Of a stretch of DNA of 7,775 nt, positions 1-6,213 are shown one piece after another. Origin of the DNA: Phycisphaerales bacterium UBA6054 (GTDB lineage: Bacteria; Planctomycetota; Phycisphaerae; Phycisphaerales; UBA1924); assembly GCA_002429045.1 (NCBI GenBank), contig DIYM01000130.1:1-7775 (forward strand). The letters run 5' to 3'. Each line of letters starts with the position of its first letter. Within the stretch, counting starts at the first letter, position 1. The notes below the pieces were generated by a model. It was not told the DNA's origin and made no database searches. It saw only the letters and a list, made by a program, of their open reading frames with translations. A program made the translations under genes and the position numbers.

Positions 1-458
1 TGGCGGGCACGAGCCGGTCATACCCCGGGCTGTGGCGTGACGCCGAGGGCGCCGAACCGCTCGATGACCGGACGCTGGACGGGGTTGCCGGCTCCCTGCC
101 CGAAGCGGACACCCCGGAGGGCACCGCCCGGGTCATGGCGTCGCTCGATCGCGCGCACGAGCGCCTGTGGCTGGTGGCCGACAACGGCTGGACGGTCCCC
201 GAGGAACACCCCGACCTGGCGCCGGTCTCGGACGCCGGGCTGGTCCGGGATCTGCTGCGGTCTCTCAAGGACGCCGAGGACAGCCTGTCGTACGGGCGGG
301 ACTACATCGATCGGCTAGAGGAGTCGGCCGGGCACGCCGCCGAGCTGGAAGCCGCGCTCGCGGCGGGCGACTCGCGTGCCGACTCTGACGCAACGCAGAT
401 CGCGCTCGAAGCGTTGCTGGACTCGTGCATCTCGTGCCACAGCGCGTACCGGAACTGA
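1..458 (+). CDS. Class II cytochrome c-like protein, 3' part (5' end outside the window)
   Basis: The frame starting at base 3 is open from the window edge to a TGA at 456-458, giving 151 residues of a protein whose start lies upstream. The last ten residues are CISCHSAYRN. This is a CxxCH haem c attachment site followed by an aromatic and an arginine, placed at the extreme C terminus as in cytochrome c' and other class II four-helix-bundle cytochromes. The preceding ~105 residues are charged and probably helical, which agrees with such a bundle; the first ~40 visible residues are Gly/Pro/Asp-rich and look like a linker. If the CxxCH is used, the protein must be exported, because haem c is attached on the periplasmic side. 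The signal peptide would be upstream of the window. An ATG at 135 lies in frame but the frame continues upstream without a stop, so it is unlikely to be the start. Electron partner and role cannot be told from this fragment. The haem motif is clear; the subfamily is inferred from motif position. Confidence 0.72.
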   Translation, partial: AGTSRSYPGLWRDAEGAEPLDDRTLDGVAGSLPEADTPEGTARVMASLDRAHERLWLVADNGWTVPEEHPDLAPVSDAGLVRDLLRSLKDAEDSLSYGRDYIDRLEESAGHAAELEAALAAGDSRADSDATQIALEALLDSCISCHSAYRN

Positions 459-528
459 GCCGCCGGGTCCCGAGCGTGGGCGTTTCGGTCTCGACGGGTG
501 CGAACCGGAGGGTGGCATCGCGCCGGGC

Positions 529-545
529 GAACCCCCACCGGGTTC
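529..545. terminator. Possible hairpin between convergent genes
   Basis: GAACCC, a 5-nt loop, then GGGTTC forms a perfect 6-bp stem in the 87-nt gap between the convergent cytochrome and threonine dehydrogenase genes. It ends one base before the dehydrogenase TAG (546-548). No T-tract follows on either strand, so intrinsic termination is uncertain. It could be a bidirectional transcript-end structure or a chance hairpin in GC-rich DNA. Confidence 0.25.
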
Positions 546-1580
546 CTATCTGCTCAGATCGAGCAGCACCTTGATGCCCTCGCCCGAGATCATCGTCTCG
601 AAGGCACGCTCGTAGTCTTCCATCGGGAACTCGTGGGTGATGATCTCATCGAGTTCGAGATGACCGGAGAGCAGCAGGCGTTCCATCTGGTACCAGGTGT
701 CCCAGATCCGGCGTCCGTTGATGCCGAGCACCGTGCAGCCCTTGAAGATGATGTGGCTGTTGAAATCGAAGTTCACATGCTTGGCGGGGAGCCCGAGCAG
801 GGCCGCGGTCCCCCCGTTCCGGAGCGCGCGGAAACCCTGGTCCATCGCGGCGGGAGCGCCGGACATCTCGAGGAGGACATCGACCCCCTCGTACGTCTGG
901 GCGCGGGCATCATCGATCCATCCGTCATCGCGGGCATCGAACACGGCGTGCGCGCCGAGCTTCTTGGCCAGCTCGAGCCTGGGCGGGTTGATGTCGGTGC
1001 AGAACACCTTGGCGGCGCCGGCCGCCTTGGCGACGGTCACCGCCATCAGCCCGATGATGCCTACGCCCGAGATCAGCACGTTCTTGCTGCTCACCCCGGC
1101 GGCCATGACGGTGTGGACCGCGTTGCCCAGCGGGTCGAAGACCGCCGCGACCCTGTCTGGGATCTCGGGATGCACGGGCCACACGTTGGACTCGGGCACG
1201 ACGATGTAGTCCGCGAAGCATCCGTCGCGATCGATGCCGAAGATCACCGTGTCCGACGCGATGTGGGCGTTGCCGGTCTGGGAGAGGTAATCCTTGCCCG
1301 CGGTGAGATGCCCCTCTGCCGAGACGCGCTGCCCGGGCTGGTACCTCGTGACGGCCGAGCCGATCTTGTCGATGACGCCCACGAACTCGTGCCCGGTGAT
1401 GATCCCCACCGGGACGCGACCGGACGCCCATTCGTCCCATTCCCAGATGTGCCGGTCGGTGCCGCAGATCCCGGCTTTGTTGACCCGGATCCGAACGTCA
1501 CGCGGGCCCGGCTCGGGGACCGGGTGGTCGTCGACGAACTTCAGCCCGGTGCCGGCGTGGTGCTTGATCAGCCCTCGCAT
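546..1580 (-). CDS. tdh: L-threonine 3-dehydrogenase, lacking structural-zinc cysteines
   Basis: A 344-residue zinc-dependent medium-chain dehydrogenase. It should oxidise L-threonine with NAD+ to 2-amino-3-ketobutyrate in the cytoplasm, the first step of threonine conversion to glycine. Recognisable landmarks are the catalytic-zinc Cys in GICGTD (C39), GHE (H64, E65), the EGH segment (H91, matching His90 of the E. coli enzyme), FDPLGNAVHT (148-157), the Rossmann motif GVGIIG (172-177) and EMSGAP. Length and N terminus match E. coli Tdh (341 aa). The structural-zinc lobe aligns without gaps, but its four cysteines are replaced: A94, D97, S100 and A108. The chosen start aligns with the family start and has GGAGG 4 nt upstream. 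An in-frame ATG at 1643 with GAGGAG 5 nt upstream would add 21 residues. The usual partner, glycine C-acetyltransferase (kbl), is not adjacent. The gene is transcribed divergently from the secretion operon and is probably monocistronic. Another polyol or alcohol dehydrogenase of the same superfamily is possible, but the overall match to Tdh is strong. Confidence 0.88.
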   Translation of the reverse strand: MRGLIKHHAGTGLKFVDDHPVPEPGPRDVRIRVNKAGICGTDRHIWEWDEWASGRVPVGIITGHEFVGVIDKIGSAVTRYQPGQRVSAEGHLTAGKDYLSQTGNAHIASDTVIFGIDRDGCFADYIVVPESNVWPVHPEIPDRVAAVFDPLGNAVHTVMAAGVSSKNVLISGVGIIGLMAVTVAKAAGAAKVFCTDINPPRLELAKKLGAHAVFDARDDGWIDDARAQTYEGVDVLLEMSGAPAAMDQGFRALRNGGTAALLGLPAKHVNFDFNSHIIFKGCTVLGINGRRIWDTWYQMERLLLSGHLELDEIITHEFPMEDYERAFETMISGEGIKVLLDLSR

Positions 1581-1654
1581 GGTGCCTCCGGGCGTGATGG
1601 TCCCAGAATCAACGCTGTGCGCGGCGACCGGGCTGCTGGTCATGGACGCTCCTC
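1581..1654 (-). promoter_or_regulatory. Two alternative Shine-Dalgarno sites for tdh
   Basis: On the minus strand, GAGGAG (plus coordinates 1649-1654) lies 5 nt before an ATG at 1643, and GGAGG (1585-1589) lies 4 nt before the in-frame ATG at 1580. Both are good ribosome-binding sites. The downstream start gives the family-standard N terminus. The upstream start would add a 21-residue extension rich in Ser, Thr, Gly and Pro that has no counterpart in E. coli Tdh. Confidence 0.5.
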
Positions 1655-1746
1655 GTAGCTGAAGCCGCCCAGGTCGCGGCCGGGATGCCGGCATGCGGGC
1701 GGCTGATGGGGTCGGATGCAAGCGACCCCGGGCGGTCGACGTTCGT

Positions 1747-1775
1747 ATTGTGGATTGGACGGGCAGGCCGATCAA
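1747..1775 (-). promoter_or_regulatory. Candidate sigma-70-type promoter for tdh
   Basis: Read on the minus strand, TTGATC (1775-1770) and CACAAT (1752-1747) are separated by exactly 17 nt, each matching four of six consensus bases of a -35 and a -10 box. This would place transcription initiation near 1740, giving a leader of about 100 nt to the upstream ATG or 160 nt to the preferred one. The match is moderate and could be chance; sigma-factor preferences of this organism are unknown. Confidence 0.3.
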
Positions 1776-1896
1776 CAAAGGCGGGTTCGGGACAGTGCTT
1801 TCGTTCGCTTCGGTCTCCGGATGGGCGCATCATGTACCGGCGGGCCAAACCGAACAGCGGTGTTTGTACTTTGGTAGGATGAGGGCCGATCAACGC

Positions 1897-3099
1897 ATGA
1901 GCCGAACGGCGAGCAACGCGGGTTCATTCCTCTACCTGGCTTCCAAGCCGGGGGGCGGCAGCGCGGTCGGGGTCCGTCGGGCGCGATCAGAGCGTGCGCT
2001 CGCGGACGAGCTGCGCCGGGAGCGTCAGGTCCTCAAGCGGACCTGGCGGCTGCCGGGCGGGTCGGGCGACGCCGGCGAGTTCGGGCTCGCGGATCAGGAA
2101 GCGCTCAACGCGCAGCTCTCGAACCTGCTCAGCCGGGGCGTGCCCCTGGTCGACGCGCTGGACGTGGCGGCGACGGTGGTGTCGGCCAAAGCCCGCCCGC
2201 GGGTCGAGCGGATGCGTGACCTGGTGTCCTCGGGCAGGTCGTACGCCGAAGCCTGCACCGATACGGGCGCGTTCGACGAGGTGGCGATCGCGGTGTACCG
2301 CGCGGGCGAGAAGACCGGCGACCTCGCCGGCTCGGCGTCGCAGTTGGGCGACAACGCCGCCCGGATCCGCGCCGTCGCGGGCAAAGCGGTCACCATGATG
2401 ATCTATCCGGCGATCGTGCTCGGCATCGCGCTCTTCGCGGTGCTTGCCCTGCTCACGGTCATCGTCCCGATGATCGGCGGCGCGATGGTCGACGCGGGCG
2501 TGGAGCTGCCCGCCGTGACCAGGGTCGTGCTCGGCGTGGGGCTGTTTCTCCGCGGCAACGTGCTCGTGATCCTCGCGGGCCTCGGGGTGCTCGCGGTCCT
2601 GGCGGTCGCGGGGCGCTCGGCGATCGTGAAAGGCGTGTTCTCGGTCGTGCGCCGGCTCCCCGGGATGAAGACGGTCATCCGGCACCAGGAGTTGGCGCGG
2701 TTCTTCTCGGTGATGGCCGCGATGACCCGGTCGGGCATCCCGCTGACCGATGCGCTCGGGGTCTCTGCCAAGGCGATCGGGGATCCCGCGATGGCGGCCG
2801 ACCTCGGACGCATGCGTGCGCGCCTGATCGAGGGCGGGGTGTTCCGCAATCTGGTCGAGCAGGTGGGCACCCTTCCCCACGCGACCCGGCGTCTGCTGAT
2901 CGCCGCGGATCAGGGCGGGGAGCTGGACAGCGCGTTCGCGTCGCTCGCGTCGGATCACGCGGGCGAGGTCGAGACGCGGACTTCACGCCTGATGGCGGTG
3001 CTCGAACCGCTGCTTATCGTCGGGCTGTTCCTGGTGATCGGCGTCCTGATCCTGTCGGTCATGCTTCCCATGTTCTCGATGACGAGCCAGGTGCTGTGA
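1897..3099 (+). CDS. gspF: Type II secretion / type IV pilus platform protein GspF (PilC family)
   Basis: A 400-residue polytopic inner-membrane protein that would form the assembly platform for the pseudopilus and contact the cytoplasmic ATPase. Residues ~11-50 match the usual GspF N-terminal region (F-Y-A start, then an Ala/Glu/Leu-rich helix). The first T2SSF domain spans ~65-190, with the family motif GEKTGDL (137-143). The second, ~265-388, has the related segment AADQGGELDSAF (336-347), where the usual Gly-Glu pair is replaced by Asp-Gln. Three hydrophobic segments (~168-192, ~207-238, ~371-393) fit the family topology, and the length is typical. The ATG at 1897 is preferred, with a GAGGG 11 nt upstream. 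An ATG six codons earlier (1879) is also in frame but lacks a properly spaced ribosome site. It is first in the plus-strand operon; its partner GspE ATPase is not adjacent, as would be common in proteobacterial clusters. Confidence 0.88.
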   Translation: MSRTASNAGSFLYLASKPGGGSAVGVRRARSERALADELRRERQVLKRTWRLPGGSGDAGEFGLADQEALNAQLSNLLSRGVPLVDALDVAATVVSAKARPRVERMRDLVSSGRSYAEACTDTGAFDEVAIAVYRAGEKTGDLAGSASQLGDNAARIRAVAGKAVTMMIYPAIVLGIALFAVLALLTVIVPMIGGAMVDAGVELPAVTRVVLGVGLFLRGNVLVILAGLGVLAVLAVAGRSAIVKGVFSVVRRLPGMKTVIRHQELARFFSVMAAMTRSGIPLTDALGVSAKAIGDPAMAADLGRMRARLIEGGVFRNLVEQVGTLPHATRRLLIAADQGGELDSAFASLASDHAGEVETRTSRLMAVLEPLLIVGLFLVIGVLILSVMLPMFSMTSQVL

Positions 3100-3190
3100 T
3101 CGGACCCCCGCGACATGAACGCCGAACCGTGTTTCCAGAACCGAACGCAACAACCACGCATGACACGCGTTGAACATATGAGGTAGCTCC

Positions 3191-3595
3191 ATGAATCGCA
3201 CGCGCAACACCATGTACGCCCGCCCGGGCTTCTCGCTGATCGAGATCGTCGCCGTGATCCTGCTCATCGGCGTGCTGCTCGCCGGGGCGGCGGTCGCGAT
3301 CCTCCCGCAGGTCGAACGCGCGAAGATCAACTCGACCAAGAACTCGATGCGCACGATCCAGACCGCGATCAATACCTACGTCGTCGAGAAGAACCGCCCT
3401 CCCGCGACGCTCGGAGAGCTGATCCCGGGGTACCTCGAAGAGCAGTCCGCGACCGACTCCTGGGACAACCCCTATTACTACACGGTGACTCCAGGCGGCG
3501 CGAACGCGTACCAGCTGATCAGCGGCGGCGCGGACGGCGACTTCTCCACCCTCGACGACAACATCGACCTGTGGACCATGGACCTGACCGATTGA
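3191..3595 (+). CDS. gspG: Major pseudopilin GspG
   Basis: A 134-residue prepilin-like protein expected to be the main subunit of the T2SS pseudopilus. It has a short basic leader ending in RPG, then FSLIE and a ~22-residue hydrophobic helix. Cleavage by prepilin peptidase after G13 would leave Phe at +1 and Glu at +5 (E18), the classical arrangement. The C-terminal half carries the GspG signature: DSWDNPYYY (89-97), a Pro-Gly turn and SGGADGDF (111-118). The Asp-rich tail fits the calcium-binding loop known in GspG. A GAGGT lies 6 nt before the ATG. A 91-nt gap separates it from gspF, the largest within the F-to-K block, so gspG may have extra transcription or mRNA processing of its own, as suits a major subunit. 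Mature length (~121 aa) is close to the family norm. Confidence 0.9.
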   Translation: MNRTRNTMYARPGFSLIEIVAVILLIGVLLAGAAVAILPQVERAKINSTKNSMRTIQTAINTYVVEKNRPPATLGELIPGYLEEQSATDSWDNPYYYTVTPGGANAYQLISGGADGDFSTLDDNIDLWTMDLTD

Positions 3596-3596
3596 G

Positions 3597-4208
3597 ATGC
3601 ATGAACGCCCGGCACATCTCGGGGCGCCGCGTGCGCGGCGTCGCGTTGCGCGGACCGCCCGGCGGGGCGCGACGTTTCTGGAGGCCGTGCTCGGGGTTGT
3701 GCTGCTCGGGCTGGTCACCGCGTCGCTCGCCGGCGCCGTGTCGTTCATGAACAAGGCGGACGCGAGGCTGAGCCGCAAGCTCGCGGCCGCAGAGCTCGGG
3801 AACCGGCTCATCCTGCAGTTCATCGACGATCGCGAATCACTGCCCAGCCCGTCGCTGCCCATCGAGTACAACGCCACGCTGTACCGCTGGTCGCTCGACG
3901 AGGAGCCGGTCAAGTTCAACGTCCGCAACGAGGGCACCGGGCAGAGCACGAGCGGCGTCGGCGGCGGCGCCTCGCTGGACCGCGTGCGCTACGTCGTGGT
4001 CCGAGTGTGGCTGGACACCGAGTCGGGTGGCAGCCGCGAGTTCACCAGCGACGTGCCGCACGCCGTGCTCACGCGCCTGGTCGATCCGCTGGCGTTCTCG
4101 AATCCCGATTCGCTCCAGACCCTGCTCGAGCAGGAAGACGGCATCAACCGGCTGCTGGAGCTGATGATGCAGCTCGAGGACGGGACGGCCGGGGGGGTCT
4201 CGCCATGA
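3597..4208 (+). CDS. Minor pseudopilin, GspI-like
   Basis: A 203-residue protein with an unusually long Arg-rich leader (about 24 residues), then RRG|ATFLEAV and a hydrophobic helix (~30-49). Cleavage after G24 gives Ala at +1 and Glu at +5 (E29), a valid prepilin peptidase site although the +1 residue is not the usual Phe. After the helix comes an Ala-rich segment, AAAELGNRL, resembling GspI proteins, in which an Ala-Glu-Asn/Asn-Arg-Leu stretch is common. The remainder is weakly conserved. Its place between gspG and a J-like gene supports the I role, but H or a lineage-specific pseudopilin is possible. The ATG lies one base after the gspG stop with no clear Shine-Dalgarno, so translation is probably coupled to gspG. 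The 3' end overlaps the next gene by 4 nt (ATGA). Confidence 0.62.
   Translation: MHERPAHLGAPRARRRVARTARRGATFLEAVLGVVLLGLVTASLAGAVSFMNKADARLSRKLAAAELGNRLILQFIDDRESLPSPSLPIEYNATLYRWSLDEEPVKFNVRNEGTGQSTSGVGGGASLDRVRYVVVRVWLDTESGGSREFTSDVPHAVLTRLVDPLAFSNPDSLQTLLEQEDGINRLLELMMQLEDGTAGGVSP
4191..4204 (+). promoter_or_regulatory. G7 tract acting as the ribosome-binding site of the J-like gene
   Basis: A run of seven G (4191-4197) sits 7 nt before the ATG at 4205. No standard AGGAG is present, but GGGGG can pair with CCUCC using one G:U wobble. The tract also encodes Gly codons near the end of the preceding pseudopilin. Together with the ATGA overlap it fits coupled reinitiation. Confidence 0.35.
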
Positions 4209-5278
4209 CCCGCGCCCGCGTGCCATCCCGAGGCGCGTTCACGCTGGTCGAGACGGTCCTGGCGATCGTCATCGGCGGGCTGGTGCTGCTCGGGTGCGTG
4301 TCGGTGTTCCTCACCGCGGCACGCACCGAGAAGGCGTACGCCCAGCGGTACGAGCGCACCAACGAGCTGTGGACGACGCAGCTGGCGGTCCGGCGGACCT
4401 TCCTGGGCCTGCTGATGGACGGCGACACGTCCGCCACGCCCGCCGGGAGCGGGACCGAGTCCGAAGGGGACGCGGTTCGCCCGAGGGTGATCCTCGAGCC
4501 CGACCCCGGTGCCCCCGATGGCCCGGGCGGGACGCGCCCGCAGCGACTGGAAGTGACCGTGGCGCGATCGCCCGTGCCGTCGATCATCGGGTCGCAGGTG
4601 GGCACGTGGCTGGTCGAGGCTGACCGCGAGTCGTCCCTGGATTTCGCGTCGACCGACCTCTCGTCCGGCGCCATCCGCGGCGTGTACGAGCTGCGCCCGT
4701 CGGGCACCCGCGAAGCGATCATGATGAGTCTGGGGCTGGCCACCGCGGATCCCGAGTTCCTCGAACGGATGCGGACCGATCCGCCCCCCGGCTGGACGCT
4801 GTGGTGGCGCCCGATCCTGAGCCCGGAGCTGGCGGAGCTGGAAGCGGGGTTCCCCCCCAGAGCGGATCTCTCGGGCGACAGCGAGACGGTGCGGACTCGC
4901 CTGGCCGGCGCGATCCCGGTGCTGCGCGGCATCGACACGCTCCGCTGGACCGTCTTCAAGGGCGACCAACGCATCCAGGCCTACGCCGGTGCGTCGATCG
5001 TCGACCTGCCGGCGTTCACGGAGCTCGAAGTGCTGCTGATCAACGGGCAGTACGCCAACTGGATGTTCGAGGTTGCTTGGGAGACCGGGCAGGACCCGAC
5101 GGGCGGAGAGGGCGACGGGTCGGGCGCGGACGAATCACAGATCGTGGACGGGAACAACGGGGGGGGCAATCCTCCGAACGGGAACGGCGGCGGCGCGCTC
5201 GTGGACCTCGCCGATCGCACCCGCGACCGGAGCGGCAACCGACAATCCGGCGGGCAGCGCGACGGCGGTGCCCCGTGA
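4205..5278 (+). CDS. gspJ: Minor pseudopilin, GspJ-like, with low-complexity C-terminal tail
   Basis: A 357-residue prepilin-like protein. The leader ends SRGAFTLVE, followed by a hydrophobic helix (~17-37). If cut after G10, Glu would be at +6; cutting after A11 puts F at +1 and Glu (E16) at the usual +5. The globular part has a segment (~239-292) with alternating hydrophobic strands and LRGIDTLRWTVF, resembling the GspJ region in which a 'gv..l.f.y' strand precedes a Pro-led strand. GspJ proteins are usually about 200-230 residues, so this one is much longer: an extra region at ~72-115 is rich in Gly, Pro and Asp, and residues ~295-357 form a Gly/Asn/Asp/Arg-rich, probably disordered tail. 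It starts in an ATGA overlap with the preceding gene and ends in a GTGA overlap with the K-like gene. Position between I-like and K-like genes is the main reason for the J call; sequence alone gives only moderate support. Confidence 0.65.
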   Translation: MTRARVPSRGAFTLVETVLAIVIGGLVLLGCVSVFLTAARTEKAYAQRYERTNELWTTQLAVRRTFLGLLMDGDTSATPAGSGTESEGDAVRPRVILEPDPGAPDGPGGTRPQRLEVTVARSPVPSIIGSQVGTWLVEADRESSLDFASTDLSSGAIRGVYELRPSGTREAIMMSLGLATADPEFLERMRTDPPPGWTLWWRPILSPELAELEAGFPPRADLSGDSETVRTRLAGAIPVLRGIDTLRWTVFKGDQRIQAYAGASIVDLPAFTELEVLLINGQYANWMFEVAWETGQDPTGGEGDGSGADESQIVDGNNGGGNPPNGNGGGALVDLADRTRDRSGNRQSGGQRDGGAP

Positions 5279-6150
5279 CCCGGGTGCGCGGCAGGCGACG
5301 GGCGCGGGGCGGGTTCGTCATGCCGATGGTCCTGCTGGCGACGGTTGTTGTCGGCATGGGCGTGGGCATCGCCATGACGCGGTTCGCCGCCCAGACGAAG
5401 GTCGTTTCGCGGCAGGCCCGTGCGTACAACGAGCACCACGCCGGGCGCGGGTTGCAAGAAGCCATCGGGGCCTGGCTCCGCCAGCAGAACGGGCGCGACA
5501 TCGGCGATGCGATCGATCCGGACTCCGGGCACGCGATGGATATCGAGTTGCTCGACGGCTCGGTCGTGTCGGTGTACCTGCGCGACGGCCAGGGCACGGC
5601 GCTGGCCGACCTGAGCTCGGTGCCTCCCAACCAGGTCGAAGAGGCGGGATTGATCATCAAGAACCTCTCGGACGCGGTTTCGACCGCCGAGTTCCTCCGC
5701 CTGACGCGGGCGGTCGGGCCCGCGTCGATCTCGATCAACAGCGCCTCGGAAGAGGTGATCCGCGCGGTCGCCGAGACGGTGGGCGGGAGCGACGGCGAGT
5801 CGTTCGCCGACGAACTGCTCCGGATCCGTGCCCGCGGGCGTGAGATCACCCGCCAGGACATCACCAGCTCTATCGGGGCCGCCGGGTTGAGCAACGAGCA
5901 ACGGACGGCCGCGCTGCGGATGCTCTCCACTGACATCGGGCTCTGGGCGGTGATCGTGGAACTCCGCGCCGGCGTCGGGACGCAGCGGGGACGGTTGGTC
6001 TCCCGTTACGGCGGGCTGGCCCGCCTCCGGGTGGGCACCACCCGGAACAGCACCGCAAACCCCAGCGAGCTGGGCTCGTTCCTGACCTGGCGCGAGTTGG
6101 GGACCGACTCCGATGACATCTCCCTCGAGGACCTCGATGCCATCAACTGA
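5275..6150 (+). CDS. gspK: GspK-like minor pseudopilin
   Basis: A 291-residue protein with a short Arg-rich leader, RGG|FVMPMVLL, and one hydrophobic helix (~14-36). Cleavage after G13 puts Phe at +1 and no Glu at +5, which is the known peculiarity of GspK, the pseudopilin that caps the tip. The hallmark segment SISINSASEEVIRAV (~151-165) matches the family's Ile-Asn-x-Ala helix-hairpin-helix region, and the downstream DELLRIRARGREITRQDI (~179-196) matches the following paired helices. Length is near the family norm (~300). The start is a GTG overlapping the upstream TGA (GTGA), with no strong Shine-Dalgarno, consistent with coupling. GTG at 5284 and ATG at 5320 are alternatives, but the latter would remove the leader and part of the helix. 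It would act with the I and J-like proteins as the pseudopilus tip complex. Confidence 0.82.
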   Translation: MTRVRGRRRARGGFVMPMVLLATVVVGMGVGIAMTRFAAQTKVVSRQARAYNEHHAGRGLQEAIGAWLRQQNGRDIGDAIDPDSGHAMDIELLDGSVVSVYLRDGQGTALADLSSVPPNQVEEAGLIIKNLSDAVSTAEFLRLTRAVGPASISINSASEEVIRAVAETVGGSDGESFADELLRIRARGREITRQDITSSIGAAGLSNEQRTAALRMLSTDIGLWAVIVELRAGVGTQRGRLVSRYGGLARLRVGTTRNSTANPSELGSFLTWRELGTDSDDISLEDLDAIN

Positions 6151-6171
6151 CGTATCATCACGATTGTCGTC

Positions 6172-6184
6172 CCGATCCGATCGG
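6172..6184. repeat. 13-nt palindrome upstream of the C-like gene
   Basis: CCGATC-C-GATCGG is a perfect 6-bp inverted repeat around a single base, in the 63-nt gap between the K-like stop and the C-like start. It is too tight to form a hairpin, so if functional it would be a dimeric protein site. GATC-rich palindromes are frequent in GC-rich DNA, so chance is likely. Confidence 0.2.
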
Positions 6185-6202
6185 AGCGGGCGGCGGTGCG
6201 AC

Positions 6203-6213
6203 GGAGGCTCGCG
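6203..6213 (+). promoter_or_regulatory. Ribosome-binding site that fixes the C-like gene start
   Basis: GGAGG at 6203-6207 is 6 nt before the ATG at 6214. This strongly favours that ATG over an in-frame GTG at 6196, which has no good site upstream. Confidence 0.75.

Larger units (their letters stand above)
1581..1896. other. Divergent intergenic region between tdh and the gspF operon
   Basis: About 316 bases separate the preferred starts of the two divergent transcription units, so both promoters should lie here. An in-frame open stretch upstream of gspF from 1693 exists, but it shows no family similarity and no good ribosome-binding site and is not called. An 11-nt direct repeat, GGCCGATCAAC, occurs near 1766 and again near 1884, the second just before the gspF start; its meaning is unknown. 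I see no RNA gene, insertion sequence or riboswitch. Confidence 0.5.

Noticed and set aside
498..1658. A 386-codon plus-strand frame antisense to tdh.
   Set aside because: The minus-strand frame carries unmistakable threonine dehydrogenase motifs; the plus-strand product is an acidic, repetitive mirror of it.
1851..1880. CGAACA and TAGGAT with an 18-nt spacer as a gspF promoter.
   Set aside because: The -35 match is only three of six and the spacing would leave a leader of about ten bases; too weak to call.
1693..1896. An N-terminal extension of gspF by up to 68 codons.
   Set aside because: The stretch has no similarity to GspF N termini and includes the likely promoter region; the family N terminus begins after the ATG at 1897.
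1987..2958. A 323-codon minus-strand frame antisense to gspF.
   Set aside because: Composition dominated by Arg, His, Asp and Glu with no motif; gspF on the plus strand has complete domain architecture.
6153..6158. TATCAT just after the K-like stop as a -10 box for an internal promoter.
   Set aside because: Five of six bases match, but no -35-like hexamer lies 16-18 nt upstream.
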